The position numbers were made by a program, and so were the translations under genes. The notes under the pieces were generated by a model that had not been told where the DNA came from, did not search any database, and saw nothing but the letters and a program-made list of their open reading frames with translations. This document shows, piece by piece, positions 1 through 10,157 of a DNA stretch of 64,000 nucleotides. The DNA lies in contig JAAKBF010000098.1 of assembly GCA_012656075.1 (NCBI GenBank), positions 248,001 to 312,000 of the forward strand, given 5' to 3'. Positions within the stretch are counted from its first letter, which is position 1. The number at the start of each line of letters is the position of its first letter. This DNA is from Phytophthora hibernalis. Lineage: Eukaryota > Oomycota > Peronosporomycetes > Peronosporales > Peronosporaceae.

Positions 1-27
1 ATAATTCCTTGTTTCGCCCACTGACAG

Positions 28-879
28 CGCGTTGAACGCCGAAGTCGCGACCATCAAGGACTCGGCGCACAGCAACCAAATCACGGGCAAGATCCGCATG
101 CAATGGTGGCGGGAACGTATCTACAATTTGTATGAAGTCTCAGCTTCGGTGGGTGCAGACCGACCGCAGCAGTCGACGGAACTGCTGCGGGCACTGGACC
201 AGGCTATTCAGGAGCACGACTTGACGCGGAGGTGGTTCGAGCGGCTGCTGGACGCGCGCGATCAGGATCTGGACCGCGAGGACGTACAGAGCCTGAGGGA
301 TCTGGAGGTCTACGCGGAGCAGACGGCCTCGTCGCTGCTGTACCTCACGCTGGAATGTCTTGGTGTTCGCGACGACACGGCAGACCGCGTAGCCGGACAC
401 GCCGGTGTGGCTATTGGTTTAGCGACGCTGCTGCGAGGAACAGCATTTCATAGCTCACGACAGCAGTCGTACTTGCCTGAGGACCTCATGAACAAGGTAC
501 GGAGCGATGATCTCGCCTCGGATTTGGTTCCCGGAATCCTTATGCTAAGCGTTGGCTCGTGATGTTGGTGGTACAGCATGGCGTCACCGTGGATGATCTG
601 GTCGCTGCGGTGGAAGATCCCAAGCTCGGAGAGAAGGTGTCGCCTGTGGTGTTTGACGTCGCCTGTCGGGCAATGGAGCACCTCCACCAAGCTCGCTCGC
701 TGCGGAATGATCTACCACGCGAGTCGCGCCGTGCGTTCCTGCCGCTGGTGAGCTCCTCCTTGTACCTGAAAGAGCTGGAAGCAGCCAACTTCAACGCCTT
801 CGCTCCAGAGCTCCAGCAAAGTAGCATGATGCAACTGCACTTGGAGGTGTTGAAGCACTTCTTCTTGCGCAAATACTAG
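28..879 (+). CDS. NDUFAF6: NDUFAF6-like complex I assembly factor (5' partial)
   Basis: Pseudo-phytoene-synthase family protein that acts in mitochondria in assembly of respiratory complex I. The first coding base seen follows a splice acceptor (cactgacag, ending at 27); the 5' exons lie outside the window. A GT-AG intron at 497-576 (80 bp) joins DLMNK to HGVTVDDL, which restores the family's continuous K-HGV block. Recognisable family blocks are RMQWWRERIYNLYE, LLYLTLECLGV, GVAIGLATLLRGTAFHSSR and the C-terminal HARS-like LHQARSLRNDLP. The Asp-rich catalytic motifs of true phytoene synthases are not seen, as expected for NDUFAF6. It ends in KY-stop at 879. Identity is from remembered family similarity, so orthology is inferred but fairly secure. 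Confidence 0.8.
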
Positions 880-1190
880 ACCTGTAGACCTGCACACACA
901 TCCGCAGCAAGAAGACCCAAAATACACTAAACGATGCACATCACCTCGGTGTCTTGTCTCGTTTTGCTGGAGCTTCTACCGCTGGTCCCGAAAATTTCTC
1001 GCTCGATTGATGAGGAGCTCAGCAAGGAGCGCTCTCCTAATGTCTGCTGCTCCTCGCTTGGGCTGAAGATATACACGGAAGCTTCTCGCTTCCCACACGT
1101 AGCCCGGCTCTCCGGTCGTCACCGCTGAGCCTTCTTGACAGTAGCAGAAGTGCCGCTGAACAGTGCAAGGCGCCACTAGGACGTTGGATC
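880..1190. other. intergenic
   Basis: Convergent 3' ends of the NDUFAF6-like and MED15-like genes. No conserved reading frame, repeat or RNA gene is visible. Confidence 0.5.
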
Positions 1191-1965
1191 CTAATTCCTC
1201 TGCTTCTTGGTCGATCCTACTTGTTTGCTGCCGCTGCTGCCACTGGTCGAACTTCCCTGCTGCTGAGTGCTGGACGTCCGCCGCTTGGCGTCCAAAGCCG
1301 CCAGTTGGCCCTGCAACTGGTCTTTCTTGAGTTTCACGCGGTTCTCGAACTCGAAGCCGCTCTTGAAGTAGTCGAGACGCGACGGCGCGGAAATGTGCAG
1401 CAGCTCCTCCTCAATAGCACAGGCCTGCAGCATTAAAAACACCAAAAAGCACATTAAACCACAATTCAGCACTAAAACGCCTCTACTGGCCTCACCACTT
1501 GCAGCAGATCTTCGTAACTGGTGCAGCGACTGGTGTACGCGTCGCGGATCTTGGAGCGCACAGCCTGGCGTTCCTCGATGGTCAGGTACATCCTCCAGTC
1601 CTGCATGGTGGACGACTGGGAGACGCTGCGGGTGGCTGTCGTGGCGCTGACGTTGCTGCTGGCCGCAGAGGAGCCTCCGCCCACGGCCGAGAGGCCTCCG
1701 CTGCGACCCGGGAAGGCCTGATTGGCCGACGGGCGGTTGTACACGCCCGAGGACGTGACAGCGCGCAGCATCTGCGGCGGGTTCGTGTTGGGCGTGGCGT
1801 GCAGCACGGACGGGATGGAGTTGAGGTTGTTCATGCCCACGCCCAGGTGGCTGCCCAGGCCGTGGCCGCCCACGTTGCTGGCCGCGCCGCCGCTCAGCGT
1901 GCGCTTGAGGGACGGATGCTCTGCGCCGAGCCGTTGGGCTCGTTCTTCATCTGCCCGAGGTTCAT
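1191..1965 (-). CDS. MED15: Mediator subunit 15-like protein with KIX domain
   Basis: Short (about 234 aa) Mediator tail-module protein. The N-terminal half is low-complexity (Gly/Ser/Asn). The KIX domain follows: DWRMYLTIEERQAVRSKI, SYEDLLQ, then ACAIEEELLHISAPSRLDY and a basic KRR tail with Ser/Gln. KIX domains bind activation domains, so a role in transcription is inferred. An intron at 1425-1495 (71 bp) joins LLQV to ACAIEEE. The natural start is ATG at 1965 (MNLGQMKNEPNG). That frame is lost after about 17 codons, and adding one base near 1918 (minus-strand AGC-AT to AGC-CAT) joins it to SLKRTLSGG. Without that base the first exon has no good ATG. With it the lengths are in frame (157 plus 78 codons). 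Confidence 0.65.
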
Positions 1966-2229
1966 CGCGCTAATTTTTCGATTGTCCCCCTTTTTCCGAC
2001 CAAAAATGAGAATCCCGTATGCGTACTTATAAAGATGAAACATTAGGTTTGCATGGTACTTACCGGAGCAGATGTATAATTAACTTTCCTTAACCTAGTC
2101 CACACGCAACTTAAGTTCCGCGAGCAACTTATTTCTTGGAAGGGCGGACCAACTCGCATTATTCATTCCGGCGACTAACGAATCCGTCTCATCGTTCTGT
2201 ACACGATACTCCGGCCTCTCGTGTTCAGC

Positions 2230-2957
2230 ATGACGTCCATAGCTTCGTGGCTACTCCTCCTTATCTCATTGATCTCTGTTCATGCGGAGCCTCAGGCCAT
2301 GTACGGCTACGGGGGCTACGGACGGGACCACATGCGTCACCAGGGGCGGAGTACTACGCCCCAGCAGACCGCGGCTGTGCCCTGTGCCGCAACGGAGAAA
2401 ACTGCTCCGTGGCTGTACACAACGAGTCAGCGGGAGTGTTCTGCGGCGACGTCATGTCCACGTTCCAGCCGTGCTGCTGCGCCTTCCGCAACGAGTGCAT
2501 GACCACCATCTTCTCGGACGCGTGCGAGTGCTTCGACGGCGCGCGCGAGGAGCAGATCATGACCACGAGGTTCTACCTGTTCGTGGGGCTGTCGATCATT
2601 GCCTGGGCGCTGCTGGCCTACGACAAGATGTGCGCCGGCCCGTACAAGGTCATGAACAGCAGCCACCAGCTACTGGCCAATTCGCCGTCTGCAGCAAGGG
2701 CCAGAGGAGAAGACAGCGTTGTGGATACAATGGACAGTGATTCGGAGGAGAGAACAAGGGACGAGGTTGCTGATGGTGCAGTTACTACTGCTGCAGTGAC
2801 TGTCGAAGTGGCAGAGGAGGAAGCTGACGTTGACGATGATACAGCCCCGTTACGCCCAGAGTCGTCTTCACCGAGTGAAATTGAAGCTGTGGGCAATGAA
2901 CCGCAGATTCGTAGTGGAAGGCGAGAGCAGGATGGTTCTTCGGTTCAAACGGTTTAA
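2230..2957 (+). CDS. Cysteine-rich single-pass membrane protein, copy A
   Basis: Secretory protein of unknown function. The start at 2230 gives a clear signal peptide (MTSIASWLLLLISLISVHA). A ten-cysteine domain follows in the pattern C-x2-C-x5-C-x12-C-x9-CCC-x5-C-x8-C-x-C, then one membrane segment (FYLFVGLSIIAWALLAY) and an acidic Ser/Glu-rich tail, presumably cytosolic. The signal peptide and the Cys domain lie in different frames. One extra G in the G4 run at 2343-2346 joins them (HQG-AEYYAPADRG). No intron of suitable phase is visible. The neighbour at 3081-3944 is a paralogue in opposite orientation, and two more occur near 53-55 kb. Its role is unknown; a surface or secretory-pathway location is inferred. 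Confidence 0.65.
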
Positions 2958-3080
2958 TTGGAAGGTATCTCTGGTGTTGCTGGGAATTTTAAGGATGGAG
3001 GTGAGGGGGTATTGTGAAAGGTAGTTTGATATTATGGTACACACGATACTCTGAGGACGACGAGGACGGAGAACTTCACT

Positions 3081-3944
3081 CTAACGCGGTGACTCCGACA
3101 GACTAGTACTAACTTCTTCCACAACATCAACAGGAACAGTGACAACAACGACCTCCTCTGGCTTCTGTTCGTCAGTAGGGGTATCTGCGACTTCGGTGTC
3201 CGGTACATCGGCGAAAGTGAACACAGGCGACGAGGTCGGTGCTGGAGACTGCAACACCAGCAGCGGTAGGTTGTCGTCGGTATCTGTATCCACTTCGGAG
3301 TCTCGTCGCCGCTTGCCGAACCGTTGACGGAAACGCAGCATCTTCATGTCGACGACATCTCCATACGCCACCATTTGATTCCGCCGGAAATCGCTGAAGC
3401 ACTCCACCCATTGATCCACGTACACGGCGAACACAAAGAGCCCAAGATACGCCGACAAGTGGATCAGGATCTCTGTGGTCACGGACATTTGGCTGTCCCT
3501 CGGATGGGTCTCGGAGGCTGTGAAGCTGTCTTGCATCTGCTGAACTTCCGTTTCGTTCACTTCTTCGGTGGCTGAAAGTCTCTCGTGACGTTGGGCTTCT
3601 AGCTCTACGGGCCACGCCCCGCCGCACTCGCACGAAAGCGACTTGCTGGTTGCACGACACTCGGTGTAGTACGGACAGCAGCATGGCTGCGTGTTGGCGT
3701 CAGCATGCAGATCTCCGCAGAATACTCCGGACGCTGAGTCGTTCATGGCCACGGAGCAGTTCCCACTGTCCCGACACAGCAAACAGCCCGCAGCGACGCT
3801 GCCAACGCTGGAAGGAACGACGCGTACGGGGCTGACTGGTATTGCGCTTGGTACCTGTGCAGCCACTTCCGCGACAACGTGAGGTGCTCTACAGACTGCG
3901 CCCAGCACCAGTAACGCGACGGAGCGCCGCAGCATTGGCGCCAT
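3081..3944 (-). CDS. Cysteine-rich single-pass membrane protein, copy B
   Basis: Paralogue of the gene at 2230-2957, tail to tail with it. It encodes 287 aa from ATG 3944 (MAPMLRRSVALLVLGAV, signal peptide). The ten-cysteine domain is C-x2-C-x5-C-x12-C-x11-CCC-x5-C-x8-C-x-C, with SGVFCGD and QPCCCPYYTEC shared with copy A. After an acidic spacer there is a membrane segment (ILIHLSAYLGLFVFAVYV) and a long acidic tail ending in SLSESPR. The reading frame is intact and intronless. The function is unknown. I do not recognise a named domain, so the shared Cys pattern is the main evidence that this is a real family. Confidence 0.75.
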   Translation of the reverse strand: MAPMLRRSVALLVLGAVCRAPHVVAEVAAQVPSAIPVSPVRVVPSSVGSVAAGCLLCRDSGNCSVAMNDSASGVFCGDLHADANTQPCCCPYYTECRATSKSLSCECGGAWPVELEAQRHERLSATEEVNETEVQQMQDSFTASETHPRDSQMSVTTEILIHLSAYLGLFVFAVYVDQWVECFSDFRRNQMVAYGDVVDMKMLRFRQRFGKRRRDSEVDTDTDDNLPLLVLQSPAPTSSPVFTFADVPDTEVADTPTDEQKPEEVVVVTVPVDVVEEVSTSLSESPR

Positions 3945-4543
3945 GGCGAATTGCAATTGTAGAATGCAACGTGGACACGGACACTACGCAATTCGACAGG
4001 AGCTCCTAGGATGGGGTCAAATATGAACGCTCTGCAAAGGCGCGTTTCCACGAGTGCCATTGTCAATGGGACAGATGCCCGTCTACACATGGTGCCACTA
4101 TCCGCGATTTCGGCCAATGCGCGTCGCCCAATTGTAGTCGGTGCAAATACTGAACACCGGTCAAGTTGACTTGTAATTTTGCTCATTTTGCATGACCGCA
4201 ACGCCTCCCCAATTGAAGAGGCCATGCATGCAGTGCAAATTCACTTGAAGGAATTGCAGCTTTAAAATGCAGGTTATTAATGCTGCAGGTCGCTCCTTCG
4301 GTATTATAGTGTACACCGTGCGACCACCGCAAAACTGTTTCAACGAAGGCGACACAACAGTGAAACCACAGACAAACAAGAAGCAGAATGCCACCAGCTC
4401 TACCAAAGCCAGCGCAGACGGCAGCCTCCTATCCGCCATCAACGCATCCCGCATTCAACTAGGTACATGTGGTATACATGTATACGCTCCCATGTCAAAT
4501 CAGCTGCGTATACAGATGTATACTCGCCATTCCCCAATCAACC
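3945..4543. other. intergenic, shared 5' region
   Basis: Divergent promoter region between copy B and the sugar transporter. No coding signal or clear repeat is seen. Several ATG-rich AT tracts lie near 4465-4530 but no convincing promoter motif. Confidence 0.4.
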
Positions 4544-5763
4544 ATGGCGTCCACAGCGCGGCAGGCGACGCTGCTGCTGCTGTTAACAGCTCAAGTGGGC
4601 GTACAACCCGTCCTCATGGGCTGGTATGCGACGGAAGCGCGGGACGTGCGTCTGCGTGTGGGGGTCGTGGAGTTGCTGAAGCTGCTGCTGGCGTTAATCC
4701 CTCTAAGTCTCACGCGTGGAGAAGGCGGACTGCTGAACCAGCTCAAGACGTGGAAACTACGCGCCGCCATGGCCACGACGGTGCTTCCCGCGCTCATCTA
4801 CGTGCTGCAGAACCTGTTGAACCACGCGGCGGTCGTGGCGCTGGACGGCGTCACGTTCAACGTGCTGAACCAGACCAAGATCATCTGGACGGCGCTGCTC
4901 GTGTACCTGTTACTGGGCACGCGCCAGTCTCCGCTGCAAGTTGTGGCTCTAGGGCTTCTATGTGTGGCTGCAGTGCTCATGACGTCGGATACAAAGGAGC
5001 CAACAGGTGCAGAGCCGACGGATGCTGTGGCCTTCACTGGAATGTACCAGGCGCTACTGGGTGCGGTGCTCTCGGCACTGGCTGGGAGCATCATCCAGAG
5101 AGCCTTGCAGCGTGAGAACCGTAATCAGTACATGGTGACGGTGGAGCTCAGTGTGCTGGGGAGATGACGCTCCTAGCTCTGGCACTGGTGCAAGGTGGAC
5201 TGAAGTCCGCGACGGATGACTCGCAGGATATGTGGGAAGGCTGGAGTGTGTTGACTCTGGCGGCTCTATTGTGTCAAGCGCTGGGAGGAGTGCTGGTGGG
5301 GTTCGTGATACGAGACTGCGGAAATGTGGAGAAGAGCTTCGCTGTCGTGGGAGGCATGGGACTCACGGCGCTGTTGGAGACGCACTTCAACGGCAAACCC
5401 TTCGGTCATAATGCAGTGTTGGCGATGGCGCTCGTGGCGATTAGTACGGCGTTGTACACGCTCAACCCGCCTGCAGTTGTGTCAGCAGACGAGAAACCAC
5501 TCGTGTCTGTCATGCCAAGTGACGTTGGTGTTGCTCCTGTGCCGGCGGTTGGGCCTTCATCGAACGTGCGGCATTCGAAGAAGAAGACGAGCGCCGACAC
5601 TAGCGAGCTGGAGCCGTTCCTAACGCCTCCAACGGTTGTCACAGTTAGTAGCAATAGCGTTCACACAAGCAGCACGTCTCGACAGGACATGAGGCGGTCT
5701 TCTGTAAGACAGCCTCTCAACGACATGTCAAATACTCAACGGGCACTGGAGGCGATCGTGTGA
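4544..5763 (+). CDS. Nucleotide-sugar transporter (SLC35A-like)
   Basis: Polytopic Golgi or ER antiporter that would exchange a nucleotide sugar for the nucleoside monophosphate; about 406 aa. The start at 4544 (MASTARQATLL) opens the first hydrophobic segment. Family blocks include VELLKLLLALIPLSL, FNVLNQTKIIWTALLVYLLL and LALVQGG, with GNVEKSFAVVGGMGL near the end of the membrane region. The C-terminal 90 residues are polar and probably cytosolic. The frame breaks at the G4 run 5158-5161. One extra G reads ELSVLGEMTLLALALVQGG, as in the family, so I annotate one gene rather than two. The substrate (UDP-galactose, CMP-sialate-like, other) cannot be told from sequence. Confidence 0.8.
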
Positions 5764-5856
5764 GCTACTACCACATCCGATGTACCAACAAAATTTACTC
5801 TTTATTTCTCAAAACTATGAGCTCGTGCAGCTCGACTCGGGGTTTGTGTTGGTCTC

Positions 5857-8291
5857 TTAGCTGAGCTGGACGGCACGCTGCAGTGACTGCGTTAGAGCAG
5901 CACCAGAGAAGTCTTCAAGCTCGTCGGTCTTCCATAGTGCACCAACATGGCCGTCTGGTCGCACGAGAGCAGCTACGTTGCTCTCCGTGAAGCTGGTCCA
6001 TGCCATGTTGTTGGATTGGTCGCTATCGTCCTCGACAACATTCCATGAGAGTACCGAGCTGAACGTCGTCGACTTCTGTGCCTCAGCGATAGCAGCATCA
6101 ACCTCCGCAGAATCACCATCAGCACTCGATCGCAGCGCAACCAGGGATACATGCTTGGACACTGCCGGCGAAGCAGAAGCTGAACATGAGCTGATCACAC
6201 GCGCAGCATCGCGTACGCTAACGACCAGAACAAATTGCACGTTGCCAGCGTTCTCAGCAGGTTTCTCACTCTGGACAGCAAGACGCATCATATCATGGGT
6301 GGACACCTTCGCAGCACTTGGATTCTCGCTAGTGCACCAAAAGTGTGGAAAGCGCTCTCCAACGCGGAAAGTCGGAGAGTAGATGATGTGTTCTCCATCA
6401 CCAACCTCGGTGTGGAATTCCACGGACTGGTCCAGCGCTGGGTCTTCCATGAGTTTCTTGGCGCGAGACGCCCACGAAGGTGCATCGTACGAAAAGCCGA
6501 TATCAAAGTTGTAGAACATCATCCCGAGCGTTTTACGGCGTGTCACGATATCTTGTACGCTGGCACGCATACGATTGCCCAAGGCGCTGCCTGCTCCACC
6601 TGCATCCTTAGCCTCGTCAAGCAGTCCAAGAGGCAATTTACCGACACGCATGATACGCTGCGCAATTTCACGCTGCGCGCGCAGAGGGAGTAATTGCATC
6701 GGTGCCGAGTTGATGATTTTCGCGAGTGTCTGGGCGTTGTCGTGGGACACATTGAGCGCACGCGGAATTTTCATCGTCCGAGCAACATTGTTGAGACTGA
6801 ACTGCGTGTTTGTCTTCGCAATAGGCTGGCGCTCACGGCCGTATGAACGCAGCAACGCTTGAGTGTCGCCATTGTTAACAGTAGCCTGGCTTTCAGCATT
6901 CATCTGAATCGCGAGTGCGAGCTTCCAGACCAGGTTGTGTGTATCCTGCAGTCCCGTATTCATACCAAATCCACCTGCCGGGGAAATTGGTGCGCGGCAT
7001 CACCGACAAGGAACACGCGTTCTTTGCCGGCGTCATAGTTTTTGGCCACGCGCGCGCCCATTCTCCACTGACCAGCTGACAAAATAATGATGTCGTCGTC
7101 GTTGGCCTTGACGTCCTTAGGCAGGATGTGGCGGACAATTTCCTTGCACTGGTCAACCGAGAAATCCCAGGGGATCGATTCTTGAGGAGAGAAGAAGGGA
7201 ATCTGGAAGACCCATTCGCCCTTTTTCAGGTCGTGAGCGATCAGAATACCAACAACCTCCTTATTGAACTATGAACACACACAGAGCAGCGTTGGGTTAG
7301 CTGAAATCACGTTTGTCGTGTCGGAAGAAGACATTGCGCTCACCACAAAGTACAACATTGCCGGGTTCTCGCGCGCCGCCTCCGACAACGCCTTGCTGGT
7401 GAAGTGTACGTTCGCGATGGTCTGCAGATTACTCGTTCCAGCCATGTCGATACCGCAGAGGCTGCGCACCAGACTGTGCGCACCGTCGGCTCCAACAACG
7501 TAGTCATAGGACGCTCGTTCGACCGTGTTGGTATCCCTGATAAACATTCAAAGGCAAACGCCATCAATCCGTGCCGCAAGACAAAATTTCCCCACTGCAA
7601 CTCACAAGTGACGCAGTGTGACTTCTGGTTGTTGCGTAGCAGAACCTTCCGACGGCACCTTAAGATTTTCCAGCTCGACTCCACGCTCGACACGCACGTC
7701 GTTTTCCGCCAGGAACTCGTCCAGCAGCGTCTCGAAGCGATTCTGTGGGAAGTGCAGAAACTGCGTCGGCGACAGCGCCGCCAGTGACTTCCGAAGACTG
7801 TCTCCATCTACGGCTGCCTGCTCAATCGTCTCACGCGGGATGCCTGCACAAACAACCCGTCAGTCTCACCTCAGCACCAGTTGCAATCTTTTCACCTACA
7901 ACGTCCGAACTGGTCAATTCGCGCAATCTCCCGAGCCTTGCCCACGCCCGTGCAGTAAACGTAGTCGCGCCACTATCCACAACACCCAAATCATCCAAAG
8001 CTCAGTTTTCTCTCCGTAACACAACCACCAACTGCAATTTCTACTCACCATCACACTGGGAGCCGCCTGGTCCAGCAGTCGGTCGTGGAACTCCGGCATC
8101 GTAGCGTACAGCACCTCCATCGAGCGGAGGTTGATGAAATGCGCCTGCGGGTGCGACGTGGGGCTGCACTGGCGCTCCACCACACGCGTGGGGACGTTGT
8201 AGAGCTTCTCCAGCATGAAGGCAGTGGCCAAACCCACAGGGCCGCCGCCCACCACCAGCACGCGCGGCTTCAATTGCGACGCCAGCGTCAT
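5857..8291 (-). CDS. FAD-dependent aromatic monooxygenase, phenol hydroxylase type
   Basis: Class A flavoprotein monooxygenase (about 719 aa) that would hydroxylate an aromatic substrate with NAD(P)H and O2. FAD motifs are VLVVGGGPVGLA at the N-terminus, YDYVVGADGAHSLVR (DG motif) and VFLVGDAAHQF with GGFGMNTG (GD motif). The C-terminal third fits the thioredoxin-like domain of phenol hydroxylases. Start is ATG 8291. Introns are at 7973-8048, 7844-7899 (donor gtaggt, least certain), 7537-7605 and 7269-7343. Exon lengths sum to a multiple of three once one base is added at the G4 run 6980-6983 (minus strand), which restores QFPPAGGFG. The substrate is unknown. A ubiquinone-biosynthesis hydroxylase is less likely because of the C-terminal domain. 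Confidence 0.75.
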
Positions 8292-8436
8292 GCCCTCCAA
8301 GCCACAGACAGCAATGCTTCATGCACGTTGATACGCGCCGTCACACGTCACATATATGAGACCTTCATGTGGACCACATCGATTCAATCCGTTAAAGTAC
8401 GAAGATTCTTTTTGCAGTGATTGTCACTTCAACATC

Positions 8437-10113
8437 ATGGAACTTTTCCGCACGCTGCCGCTGCCTTCTGCGGACGATGACGCGAACCAGCGACTGCTGC
8501 AGGTGCTGAGAGCGTTCGAGAGCCACTTCGGACGCCCACCGACGGGCGTAGCGCGCGCTCCTGGACGCGTGAACCTCATCGGGGAGCACGTGGACTACGA
8601 AGGCTACGCGGTGCTGCCCATGGCCATCGAGCAGAGCGTCTACGTGGCTTACAACGTCGTTAAAGTTAAAGAAAACAGTTGCAATAGTGCAGGAGTGAGG
8701 ACGTTAAGTGTGGCAAATGCTAAGCCACAATACAAAAGCATTTCGTTGTCTATGGAGGAGAACGAACAGGAAAACATGCAGACACTGGAGCAGGAAGGAG
8801 CCTGGGCCAAGTACGTTCTGTGTGGGGTGCTGGGGTTCGAGATGAACGTCCAGAGCTGTTTGGAGGGGATGTGAGGGAGCTGCAACTACTGGTGGACGGA
8901 GACATCCCTGCTGGCTGTGGCCTCTCGAGCTCCAGTGCGTTGGTTGTAGCGTCCGCGTTGGCGACGAGCAGCGCGTTGCAGGCGACAGGGACAGAGCTTT
9001 TCAGTAGAATGGAACTGGCGGAGCTCTGTCGCCGGGCAGAGCATCGAGTGGGAACTATGGGAGGTGGAATGGATCAAGCGGTGGCGTGTCTGGCGCAACG
9101 TGGTGTAGCCTTGCACCTTGACTTCTCGAGCGTTCCTGCAGCTAGCAATCTCGTGAGTGTACCGGATGATGCTGTTGGGGTGACTTTCGTTGTGGCGAAC
9201 AGTCTGGTGGTGGCAGAAAAAGCTGTCGATGCAGCCACTCGCTTTAACAAGCGGGTCGTGGAATGCGCGCTTGCTGCAAAAATGATAGCGAAACAGGCTG
9301 GCATCGAGGAGAGGAAAAATGTGCGTTTGGGCGTATCCTGAGAAGATATGTGGATGTTAATGATGCGGGTATTTTGTGAAACAGATTAATCGCCTCGTAG
9401 ATGTCCAGCGAGCACTGAATAATACCCGCGGTGGAAGGATTAGCTACACTGAGTTGCAGGACCTGGCTTCAAGGTTTTGCTCTCTGAAGGAGTATAGTGC
9501 TCATGAACTCCAAGAGGAATTCGGTGAACCAGTCATCGGACTTTTCAGTGGTTCTTCGCTCGAAGCAGCTAGCAAGGTTTGGATGTGGAGGTGTTCCAAT
9601 TTGTGTTTGGTGGTATTAATCAAGTGTGCGCAGGCCGTCGTCTCCTCAGCGACATCATTCAAACTGCAGCAGCGAGCTCTCCACGTCTGGAGTGAAGCCG
9701 AACGTGTGGAGAAGTTTCGAGAGATTTGTGCTTCACTCGCGAATAATGTGCAACAGTCGGATCTGATGCCGATGCAGTCGACTTTCACGCAGAAGCAGCT
9801 TGTACAACTCGGAGAGGTCATGAATGCGAGTCACCAAAGCTGCAAGACGTTGTACGAGTGCAGTTGTCCTGAGCTAGACGCTCTGGTCGATGCTGCTATA
9901 TCTGCTGGCGCTTTGGGAGCCCGTCTTACTGGCGCTGGATGGGGTGGTTGCATCGTGACCCTCATCAAAAAGGATGAGGTGTCCAATTTCATGAAAGCAA
10001 TCCACTCCAGCTACTACTGTGGTCGAGGAATAGCAGCATCCAACACTTTGGACGCAATGTTTGTATCGGCTCCTGCACCTGGAGCGGATATTTTCACGTC
10101 ACAGCCGTTGTAG
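8437..10113 (+). CDS. Galactokinase / GALK2-like GHMP kinase
   Basis: Cytosolic sugar kinase that phosphorylates galactose (or N-acetylgalactosamine) at C1. Galactokinase signature GRVNLIGEHVDYEGY lies near residue 45, the GHMP ATP-binding motif PAGCGLSSSSALV follows, and the third motif LTGAGWGGC is near the C-terminus. KLQQRALHVWSEAERV is also typical. Start ATG 8437 is preceded by tcacttca, close to the oomycete initiator. Introns are at 9321-9384 (64 bp) and probably 9577-9633 (57 bp, in frame, good acceptor tgtgcgcag). One added G at the G4 run 8832-8835 joins CGVLG to VRDERPELFGGD. With these changes the protein is about 518 aa, the family's usual size. Choice between galactose and GalNAc as substrate is not possible here. 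Confidence 0.85.
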
Positions 10114-10157
10114 TTTGTACTGTTAATACTTCGAAGTACATATAGTTGTTTGTATTC

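Noticed and set aside
4267..5115. Long open frame overlapping the sugar transporter in another frame
   Set aside because: Composition is Arg/Gly/Ala-rich shadow sequence and the transporter frame has clear family motifs.
4544..5763. Programmed ribosomal frameshifting in the sugar transporter
   Set aside because: The same one-base defect occurs in many unrelated genes of the window without a slippery heptamer, so assembly error is simpler.
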